Positions 57,890-64,000 of a stretch of DNA of 64,000 nt are shown here, one piece after another. The stretch's first letter is position 1. Every line of letters begins with the position of its first letter. Origin of the DNA: Paracoccaceae bacterium (GTDB lineage: Bacteria; Pseudomonadota; Alphaproteobacteria; Rhodobacterales; Rhodobacteraceae). The stretch lies in NCBI GenBank assembly GCA_004153385.1, contig SDAL01000001.1:930001-994000 (forward strand). Direction: 5' to 3'. The notes under the pieces were generated by a model. That model saw nothing but the letters and a program-made list of their open reading frames with translations, was not told where the DNA came from and did not search any database. Both the position numbers and the translations under genes were made by a program.

Positions 57890-58576
57890 TTACACACGCC
57901 TCAGCGCAAAACGCTCCAGCACATGGAAGCGTTGCGCGCGATCCTCCCCCATCAGACAGATCGCATCCAGCGGCACCGGCACATGCAGATGCGGCGCGAA
58001 CCACGCCTCGGCTGCGACCGTGACCGCTGCTTCCTCGGCGCGGCCCATCGGGCCTGACAGCGTCAAATGGGGCTGAAATTGGTCCATCACATATGGGTAT
58101 CCATAAGTGTCCAGCATCTTGCGCGCGTCCGGTGACAATCGCTCCGGCTTGCGGCGGGCGTACTGCTGGGGCGTTAGATCTGCACGCAAGTTATTACTGG
58201 CGCGCACGATTTTTGCGGCAAGATCAGCCAGATCTGCGCAGTTTTCCGGCGTCATCGCCAGAAAGCTCCCGATACGCGTGATACGAAGATGGCCCAGTGC
58301 CAGCGGCGCGGTTTGTGCCGCAATCTGGCCGCAAAGCGCAAACAGATCGTCAATCCGTGCATCTGCTGCCAGATGAAACGGCGCACGCAATGTAAGGTGA
58401 TATCCATAGCGCCGTGGCCGTCGTGTTACCTTGGCAAGGTCGATATCCGTGCGATGCGGCATCGGTTGCGCCAGCTCACGCCCCAAAACGGGGTCCCAGC
58501 CCAGCCACTGGTTGGCACGTTCGACAAGCCCATCACTACCCGGTCGCGCGAAAATTGCATAGCGCTGCCACTCCAT
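57890..58576 (-). CDS. DUF1045 protein (2H phosphoesterase fold)
   Basis: 228 residues with two HxTx motifs: H60-L-T62 (HLTLRAPF) and H170-L-T172 (HLTLSGPM), the catalytic pair of 2H phosphoesterases. DUF1045 proteins usually lie in phosphonate (phn) operons, where they may process ribosyl phosphate intermediates. Here no phn gene is near, so its role is open; it could act on a cyclic phosphate or RNA end. ATG 58576 with GAAGG upstream is preferred. Confidence 0.84.
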   Translation of the reverse strand: MEWQRYAIFARPGSDGLVERANQWLGWDPVLGRELAQPMPHRTDIDLAKVTRRPRRYGYHLTLRAPFHLAADARIDDLFALCGQIAAQTAPLALGHLRITRIGSFLAMTPENCADLADLAAKIVRASNNLRADLTPQQYARRKPERLSPDARKMLDTYGYPYVMDQFQPHLTLSGPMGRAEEAAVTVAAEAWFAPHLHVPVPLDAICLMGEDRAQRFHVLERFALRRV

Positions 58577-58726
58577 CACGTCACCTTCACCGTTCAGCCA
58601 CTGCCCCACTTGGCCCCGTCCCGCCCGCACCCGCGCAACATCCACCGTACGCAAACTGTGCGAGATATTTACGCCCTCGGGCCTCTTCTGGCCATCATGC
58701 TATGCGATATACAAAAAGGACAGCAC

Positions 58727-58993
58727 ATGAGCGATATCTTTGCCTCCCTCCAGCCGGGACTGGATGCACCGGCCAGCAACGGCTTTGTGATTACACCTGA
58801 TGACAGCACAGATCTGGTCACGACCACACGTGGAATTTACGTTGGCACAAGCGGTGACCTGCAGGTGACGCTGGTCGGGGACACGGCCCCCGTCACATTC
58901 AAGAATATGACGGCAGGTGTCGCGCACCCCCTGCGCGTGGCGCGGGTGCATGCCGACCAGACAACCGCGCAGAACCTGATCGCGCTTTTCTAG
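58727..58993 (+). CDS. spike base protein, RCAP_Rcc01079 family
   Basis: 88-residue protein with the pattern VITPDDSTDLVTTTRGIYVGTSGD, VTFKNMTAGVAHPLRVARV and TTAQNLIALF at the C-terminus. In Rhodobacter capsulatus the homologue (Rcc01079) is the base of head spikes on the gene transfer agent. Here it stands alone between DUF1045 and tig, with AAGGA before the ATG and no phage or spike-fibre gene nearby. Homology is by pattern recognition; a virion role is an inference. Confidence 0.75.
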   Translation: MSDIFASLQPGLDAPASNGFVITPDDSTDLVTTTRGIYVGTSGDLQVTLVGDTAPVTFKNMTAGVAHPLRVARVHADQTTAQNLIALF

Positions 58994-59275
58994 GCCACGT
59001 AAACATAAAAGGGCCACATATGGGGCCCGAGAACCCGCCTTGATGCGAGCTGTTGCGCCGTCACCATGTGGCGGCGCATTTTCGCTGCATCTGCAACCAG
59101 CCGATCCGCCCGAATTGGCGCGGATTTGCCGGTTTTACGTCGATATCCCGCCTTTATCGCTTGCCAAAGATGGCTTTTCACCTTGCTTCCGGCATCCGTG
59201 CTCAATAGAACGGCGCGTGACATTGAGCTTGCCTGCCGCAGTCTGACTCGCGGCACTGAGAAAAAAGGATATCAC
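58994..59275 (+). other. intergenic stretch before tig
   Basis: 282 bases without a gene. A GGGCC/GGGCCC-type hairpin at about 59011-59030 after the spike-base gene may end its transcript. The rest presumably carries the tig promoter. I see no tRNA. Confidence 0.5.
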
Positions 59276-60610
59276 ATGCAGGTCAACGAGACCCTCAACG
59301 ACGGCCTCAAGCGCGGCTACGAGATCACCATTCCCGGGGCCGAACTCGAAGAGAAAGTCACGACCAAGCTCAAAGAAGCGCAGCCCGAGATCGAGCTGAA
59401 GGGCTTCCGCAAGGGCAAAGTGCCGCTGGCGATGCTCAAAAAGCAATTCGGTCAGCGCATGATGGGCGAAACCATGCAAGAGGCCGTCGACGGCGCGATG
59501 AACGAGCATTTCGAGAAATCGGGTGACCGTCCGGCGATGCAGCCTAAAGTCGAAATGAAAGACGGCGAGAACTGGAAAGAAGGCGACGACGTTGTTGTCA
59601 CCATCGAGTACGAAGCGCTGCCCGAGATCCCCGAGTTCGACGCCTCGGCTTTGAAACTCGAGCGTCTTGTTGTGACGCCCTCCGACGAAGCCGTCGACGA
59701 GGCACTGAACGGTCTGGCTGAAAACGCCCAGAACTTCGAGAAAAAACGCAAAGGCACCAAAGCCAAAGACGGCGATCAGGTTGTGATCGACTTTGAGGGT
59801 TTTGTTGCTGGCGAAGCGTTCGAAGGCGGTAAAGGCGAAGATTATCCGCTGGTATTGGGATCGAACTCCTTCATCCCGGGCTTTGAAGACCAACTGGTTG
59901 GCGCCAAGCAAGAAGACGAGCTTGATGTTACGGTCAACTTCCCCGAACAGTATCAGGCAGAGCATCTGGCCGGCAAAGAAGCCGTGTTCAAATGCACTGT
60001 GAAAGAAGTTCGCGCGCCCGCACCTGCCGAAGTGAACGACGAGCTGGCCAAGAAATTCGGCGCAGAAGACCTTGACGCGCTGAAAGCGCAAATCAAGGAG
60101 CGTCTGGCGACCGAATACCAAGGTGCAGCACGTCAGATCCTCAAGCGTGGCCTTCTCGATCAACTCGACGGTCAGGTCAGCTTCGAATTGCCGCCGGCGC
60201 TGGTCGAAGCCGAAGCCAAGCAGATTGCGCATCAGCTGTATCACGAAGAGCACCCCGAAGATCAGGGCCACAACCACGGTGAAGTAGAGCCGACCGAAGA
60301 GCATAACAAGCTTGCGGAGCGTCGCGTACGTCTGGGTCTGCTGCTGGCGGAAGTTGGCCGCAAGGAAGAGATCGAAGTGACCGACGCGGAAATGACCCAA
60401 GCGGTCATGAACCAAGCCCGTCAATACCCGGGTCAGGAACGCCAGTTCTTCGAATTCGTTCAGCAAAACCCGCAGATGCAACAGCAGCTGCGCGCGCCGA
60501 TCTTTGAAGACAAAGTTATCGATCACGTTGTTGAAAAAGCCGAAGTGACCGATAAAGAGGTCACCAAAGAAGAGCTGCAAAAAGCAATCGAATCCCTCGA
60601 CGAGCTTTGA
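59276..60610 (+). CDS. tig: trigger factor
   Basis: Ribosome-bound chaperone and prolyl isomerase, 444 residues. The ribosome-docking signature GFRKGKVP is near 43-50, the FKBP-type isomerase domain spans about 155-245 ([13 protein letters not shown] and [13 protein letters not shown]) and an acidic C-terminal chaperone domain follows. The His-rich loop [14 protein letters not shown] near 325-338 is a local extra. The start is ATG 59276 after AAAAAAGGAT; an open frame upstream lacks likeness to the family. Confidence 0.97.
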   Translation: MQVNETLNDGLKRGYEITIPGAELEEKVTTKLKEAQPEIELKGFRKGKVPLAMLKKQFGQRMMGETMQEAVDGAMNEHFEKSGDRPAMQPKVEMKDGENWKEGDDVVVTIEYEALPEIPEFDASALKLERLVVTPSDEAVDEALNGLAENAQNFEKKRKGTKAKDGDQVVIDFEGFVAGEAFEGGKGEDYPLVLGSNSFIPGFEDQLVGAKQEDELDVTVNFPEQYQAEHLAGKEAVFKCTVKEVRAPAPAEVNDELAKKFGAEDLDALKAQIKERLATEYQGAARQILKRGLLDQLDGQVSFELPPALVEAEAKQIAHQLYHEEHPEDQGHNHGEVEPTEEHNKLAERRVRLGLLLAEVGRKEEIEVTDAEMTQAVMNQARQYPGQERQFFEFVQQNPQMQQQLRAPIFEDKVIDHVVEKAEVTDKEVTKEELQKAIESLDEL

Positions 60611-60631
60611 GCTTCTTGATTTGACAGATTT

Positions 60632-60664
60632 AAAGGGCGGCCCGGAAACGGGTCGCCCTTTTTT
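60632..60664 (+). terminator. rho-independent terminator after tig
   Basis: AAAGGGCGGCCCG-GAAA-CGGGTCGCCCTTTTTT: a long stem with a single wobble. Confidence 0.95.
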
Positions 60665-60734
60665 ACATCGTGCGATCTGGCGCATGGCTACGGCGCACGG
60701 TACTCATGGCCAGGTTCCAATCAATAGGTGCTTC

Positions 60735-61454
60735 ATGTCATCCAGCCGCCGCCTGTTATGGCCAGACCTTGCACGCACCATCGCGCTTTTAGCGATGGCG
60801 AGTTTTCATTTCGGTATTGATCTACAGATGTTGTCTATCGTTCAGGTTCTGCCCGCGTGGTGGCCTGATTATGCCCGCGCGATTGCTGGCAGCTTTTTGT
60901 TTCTGGTCGGGATCAGTCTTTGGTTGGCCAATGCCGGACGCATTAGATGGCCCGCAAACCTTAAACGCCTCGCGATGATCGTGGCAGGGGCTGCGGCGGT
61001 TACCGGTGTGACCTATCTCGCGATGCCTGGATATTATGTGTATTTCGGGATCCTGCACAGTATCGCGATTGCATCTGTGCTCGGGCTCGCGTTTCTACGG
61101 CTGCCTGCCATTGCGACGATGGCGTTGGGTCTTCTGGCGCTGATGATGCCGTTCTTGTTTGCCACGCCCTTGATGAATGCCCCTTGGCTTTGGTGGGTTG
61201 GATTGTCCACACAATGGGGCAGTGCGATGGACTTTGTCCCCGTGTTTCCGTGGTTCGGCATGGTCTTGCTTGGGTTGGGATGCGCGAAGCTGGCGGATAG
61301 ATTTGGCCTGTTGCGTCAGGATCTGCCTAAAACGGGCTGGCTTCATGCGGTGTCATGGCCGGGCCGGCACAGCCTAGCGGTGTACCTGATCCACCAGCCG
61401 GTTATCTACGGTCTGCTATGGCTGTGGGCGCGGCAAAAGGGCTATATCGGCTAG
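60735..61454 (+). CDS. DUF1624 multi-pass membrane protein (acyltransferase-like)
   Basis: 239 residues with about seven hydrophobic segments and the DUF1624 pattern: PDLARTIALLAMASFHFGID near the start (about 9-28), FPWFGMVLLGLGCAK (about 177-191), and GRHSLAVYLIHQPV near the C-terminus. The family is related to heparan-alpha-glucosaminide N-acetyltransferases and bacterial sugar acyltransferases; the conserved H in SFHF and LIHQP may be catalytic. Substrate unknown. Start at 60735 (MSSSRR) is assumed. Confidence 0.83.
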   Translation: MSSSRRLLWPDLARTIALLAMASFHFGIDLQMLSIVQVLPAWWPDYARAIAGSFLFLVGISLWLANAGRIRWPANLKRLAMIVAGAAAVTGVTYLAMPGYYVYFGILHSIAIASVLGLAFLRLPAIATMALGLLALMMPFLFATPLMNAPWLWWVGLSTQWGSAMDFVPVFPWFGMVLLGLGCAKLADRFGLLRQDLPKTGWLHAVSWPGRHSLAVYLIHQPVIYGLLWLWARQKGYIG

Positions 61455-61474
61455 GCGATCAGGACTGCACCCGA

Positions 61475-62518
61475 CTATGCGTCGCGCGCTATGATTTTAT
61501 GCCCGCGACGCTCTGCTTCGGAATTGATTTCGGCACCAAGCATGACGGAAATCGTGGCAATCCAGATCCACATCATCAGCACCACAACCGCCCCGATAGA
61601 CCCGTAAGTCGCGGAGTAGTTGCCAAAATTGGCCGTGTAGAAAGAAAAGCCCCAGCTGGACGCCAACAGCATAAGTGCGCCCACCACTGCCCCCGGCAAG
61701 GCCCATGCCCATCGCGTGTGCTTTCTGTTGGGTGCCATATGGTACAAGACCATGAGGATCACCACCAACACCAACGCCATCAGCGGCCAACGCAATGTCA
61801 GCACGGCCACAGCCCAACCCGGCACCACCTGCAATGCATCCAGCATGGGCGGCAGAACAGCGGCAGCGACAATCAGTGCGCAAATCAGGATAATCGCCCC
61901 GATGGTCAAACCCAGACTGAAGATGTTGAGCCATATAAATCCGCGCCCTTCGGGCTGGTCATAGGCCAGATTGAGCGCCTCGATCAGAGCTTTCATACCG
62001 CCATTGGCCGACCACAGCGCCAAAACGATCCCCAACCCCATCGCCCACCCCAAAGCGGACTGGTCGGTGCTGGTCAGGCTTTCGATCTGGCCACGGATCA
62101 ACGAGAGCGCTTCCGGAGGCACCACCTGTCCAAGTTGTTCCAGCATGCCCAGAACCCGCTCCCTGTTGGCAAACAGCCCGAATATGGAAACCAATGCTGT
62201 CAGTGCGGGAAACAAGGCAAGTATGGCATAAAATGTCACGCCAGCGGCGACGGCAAGCACGCGATCCTCGGCGATCTGGGCTTTGGTGGCCAGCAAAACG
62301 GCCCACCAGTCGCGTGGTTCCAGCGCCCGCGGCGAGAGTGCGGGAGCACGATTTGAAGGTGTTCGCAATGGCGCAGCCCCATCCCCGCTTGTGGGGGTGG
62401 TCTGCGGACCGTGATCGCGTGTCTGCGGCCCGCGTACGGCCCCCCAGATGGTCGCGGCCACGGCGATCGCTGTCACAACCCTGTCGCGCGATGTAGTTTG
62501 TTTTTCTCGAACCGTCAT
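61475..62518 (-). CDS. YihY/BrkB family membrane protein
   Basis: 347 residues with about six transmembrane helices from residue 100 onward (AAGVTFYAILALFPALTAL is the marker of the first), and a Pro/Arg-rich cytosolic N-terminus (about 28-60). The family was once misnamed RNase BN; its real role is unknown, and a transport function is suspected. It converges with the DUF1624 gene, 20 bases between stops, without visible terminator. Confidence 0.88.
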   Translation of the reverse strand: MTVREKQTTSRDRVVTAIAVAATIWGAVRGPQTRDHGPQTTPTSGDGAAPLRTPSNRAPALSPRALEPRDWWAVLLATKAQIAEDRVLAVAAGVTFYAILALFPALTALVSIFGLFANRERVLGMLEQLGQVVPPEALSLIRGQIESLTSTDQSALGWAMGLGIVLALWSANGGMKALIEALNLAYDQPEGRGFIWLNIFSLGLTIGAIILICALIVAAAVLPPMLDALQVVPGWAVAVLTLRWPLMALVLVVILMVLYHMAPNRKHTRWAWALPGAVVGALMLLASSWGFSFYTANFGNYSATYGSIGAVVVLMMWIWIATISVMLGAEINSEAERRGHKIIARDA

Positions 62519-62588
62519 GCGCGCGCCTTTTTTCGTGATATCTTCGTGATCAACCCGCCCCGGTGAAGCAAGTTCCAGCTTAAAATAA

Positions 62589-62618
62589 AAAGCCGCGCCT
62601 TTTCCAAGGCGCGGCTTT
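62589..62618 (-). terminator. terminator of the rpsF-rpsR-rplI operon
   Basis: AAAGCCGCGCCTT and AAGGCGCGGCTTT around a TTCC loop; reading leftwards it is followed by TTTTTATTTTA, so it ends the ribosomal transcript 24 bases after rplI. Confidence 0.92.
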
Positions 62619-62641
62619 CAATCTTTTCGAATTGGAGAAGA

Positions 62642-63259
62642 TTACTTCTCTTCCGAAGTGTCTTCGTCGGAATTCGAACCTTGATCTTCGTCATCATCAC
62701 GACCGGCTGCGCCGAGGTCGTCAAAGAGTTCCGAGATCTCGAAATCGGCTGCGGCATCTTCTTCCGCGGCAAGTTCCTGGATCGATTTGCCCGACGATTG
62801 CAGCTCGGCTTCCTCGTTCGAACGTGCAACGTTCATTGCCAGCACGGCAACGACCTCGGGGTGCAGGTGCACCTCGACTTCGTGCAGACCAAGAACCTTG
62901 ATCGGCTGACGAATGATGACCTGCTTACGGTCGACCGAGAAACCTGCTTCGGTTGCCACATTGGCCACGTCACGCGTGGTGACCGAGCCATAGAGGTTGC
63001 CGCCGTCGGAGGCCGAACGGATAACGACGAATTGCTCGCCGTCGAATTTCGCCGCCAGCGCTTCTGCTTCTTTCTTGGACTCCAGATTGCGTGCTTCAAG
63101 CTGCGCTTTCTGGTTTTCGAAAGATTTGATGTTGGCGTCGGAGGCGCGCAATGCTTTGCCTTGCGGCAGCAGATAGTTACGACCGTAGCCCGCTTTCACG
63201 GATACGACGTCGCCCATCTGGCCCAGCTTGGCCACACGTTCCAGCAAGATGACTTCCAT
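62642..63259 (-). CDS. rplI: 50S ribosomal protein L9
   Basis: 205 residues. The N-domain ([32 protein letters not shown]) and the long helix are typical of L9; the C-domain ends near 150. The remaining 55 residues are an acidic extension ([18 protein letters not shown] and a D/E-rich end), common in alphaproteobacteria, absent in E. coli L9. Last gene of the operon rpsF-rpsR-rplI. Confidence 0.96.
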   Translation of the reverse strand: MEVILLERVAKLGQMGDVVSVKAGYGRNYLLPQGKALRASDANIKSFENQKAQLEARNLESKKEAEALAAKFDGEQFVVIRSASDGGNLYGSVTTRDVANVATEAGFSVDRKQVIIRQPIKVLGLHEVEVHLHPEVVAVLAMNVARSNEEAELQSSGKSIQELAAEEDAAADFEISELFDDLGAAGRDDDEDQGSNSDEDTSEEK

Positions 63260-63269
63260 GATGCTCTCC

Positions 63270-63494
63270 TTACTTCACAGCGTAGGGCAACAGGGCGAGG
63301 AAACGTGCACGTTTGATGGCACGGGCAAGCTCACGCTGCTTTTTCGCCGAAACGGCGGTGATACGGGCGGGCACGATTTTGCCGCGCTCAGAGATGTAGC
63401 GCTGCAGAAGACGTGTGTCTTTATAGTCGATTTTCGGAGCATTCTCACCCGAGAACGGGCAGACTTTCCGACGACGGAAAAACGGTTTTGCCAT
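63270..63494 (-). CDS. rpsR: 30S ribosomal protein S18
   Basis: 74 residues with the [22 protein letters not shown] opening (about 4-25), and basic C-terminal [18 protein letters not shown]. It pairs with S6 on the 30S platform. Between rpsF (20 bases) and rplI (10 bases). Confidence 0.97.
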   Translation of the reverse strand: MAKPFFRRRKVCPFSGENAPKIDYKDTRLLQRYISERGKIVPARITAVSAKKQRELARAIKRARFLALLPYAVK

Positions 63495-63514
63495 GGTATT
63501 GGTCCTTTATTCGA

Positions 63515-63868
63515 TCAACGACGTTCGCGGCGGTTTTCCCGCTCGTCACGCTTTTGCATCTGCACCGACGGACCGTCTTCGTGGGCGTCGACCTTGATGG
63601 TCAGCACACGCATAACGTCGTCATGCAGACGGCACAGGCGCTCCATTTCCTGAACCGCAGCCGAAGGGGCATCGGTTTTCAGGAAGGCATAGTGGCCTTT
63701 GCGGTTTTTGTTGATCTTGTAGGCCATGGTCTTCACGCCCCAGTATTCGGATTCAACAACGTTACCGCCGTTATCCGAAAGGACAGTGGAGAAGTGCTCG
63801 ACAAGGCCTTCGGCCTGCGTGTTGGACAAATCCTGACGCGCGATGAGGACATGCTCGTAAAGAGGCAT
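63515..63868 (-). CDS. rpsF: 30S ribosomal protein S6
   Basis: 117 residues starting MPLYEHVLIARQDLS, with the conserved YWGVKTMAYKINKNRKGHY segment (about 43-61). Start at 63868 follows AGGAG by seven bases; a frame extension upstream is rejected. The C-terminal RDERENRRERR tail is basic and unstructured. First gene of the ribosomal operon; its promoter should lie in 63869-64000, where I see no other gene. Confidence 0.97.
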   Translation of the reverse strand: MPLYEHVLIARQDLSNTQAEGLVEHFSTVLSDNGGNVVESEYWGVKTMAYKINKNRKGHYAFLKTDAPSAAVQEMERLCRLHDDVMRVLTIKVDAHEDGPSVQMQKRDERENRRERR

Positions 63869-64000
63869 AATCGCTCCTATCATCAATTGGGCGGCTTCAT
63901 AGGTGGGTAAACTCTTCCGCGCCCCACCACGAGAGGCATCGCCGGTTCACATGAACTGCGGAAGTTCGGGCGCAATACACCACCACCTGTCCAAAAGCAA

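Noticed and set aside
58289-59050. A GTA or prophage cluster around the spike-base gene
   Set aside because: Neighbours are DUF1045 and tig; no capsid, portal, tail or integrase genes in the window.
59135-60685. A 516-codon open frame opposite tig
   Set aside because: Phenylalanine/leucine-rich shadow of trigger factor with no family likeness.

Overview
The window looks like an ordinary chromosomal stretch from an alphaproteobacterium of the family Rhodobacteraceae (Rhodobacter/Roseobacter group). The evidence is the gene content and local order: an isc/suf hybrid Fe-S operon headed by an IscR-type repressor, eukaryotic-type NADP isocitrate dehydrogenase, a free-standing methyl-THF:corrinoid methyltransferase beside metF and a PF13769 protein, lptF-lptG-lptD-surA-pdxA-rsmA, the DUF6456/DUF6477 pair, and a small protein of the RCAP_Rcc01079 (gene transfer agent head-spike base) family. 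Base composition is evenly GC-rich by eye (not counted). I saw no tRNA or rRNA gene, insertion sequence, integrase, prophage block or CRISPR array. Genus cannot be decided from this.

Left part (1-9.7 kb): the suf operon runs leftwards (iscR-like, cysteine desulfurase, sufB, small ORF, sufC, sufD cut by the window edge). Rightward genes follow: an alpha/beta hydrolase, an HD hydrolase, icd, two tandem YitT-type membrane proteins and an SMR transporter. At 9.8-20.6 kb are typA/bipA, a leftward polyamine-type ABC transporter (potB-potC-potA, without a substrate-binding gene) behind a MocR-type regulator, a DUF1127 gene, queF, and a one-carbon/methionine cluster (PF13769 protein, metF, methyltransferase). 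At 20.6-33 kb are an M48 protease, a translationally coupled membrane hydrolase-like/P450 pair, an M32 carboxypeptidase with heme A synthase, TrmJ, a ThiE-like protein, a P-loop kinase, tgt, holC and pepA.

At 33-41 kb is the lipopolysaccharide-transport and outer-membrane biogenesis operon lptF-lptG-lptD-surA with pdxA and rsmA. At 41-46 kb a leftward group, lipA, DUF4186, prfA, prmC and DUF4167, mixes lipoate synthesis with translation termination. At 46-49 kb is an oxidative-stress block: peroxiredoxin, oxyR and divergent katA. At 49-52.4 kb are DUF6456, DUF6477, a gene-free stretch with a compact structured RNA candidate, and an IalB-family secreted protein.

At 52.5-58 kb a leftward envelope operon links an L,D-transpeptidase, an LpxD-type acyltransferase, a dedicated acyl carrier protein and a ketoacyl-ACP synthase, divergent from a Tat-exported DUF882 peptidase. 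The right end carries a DUF1045 2H phosphoesterase, the spike-base protein, trigger factor, a DUF1624 membrane protein, a BrkB-family protein and the ribosomal operon rpsF-rpsR-rplI.

No single dramatic new system stands out. The most interesting leads are the LDT-LpxD-ACP-KAS operon, the hydrolase/P450 pair, the predicted RNA at about 51.37-51.44 kb, the stand-alone spike-base gene, the IscR homologue without its canonical cluster cysteines, and the PF13769-metF-methyltransferase group.
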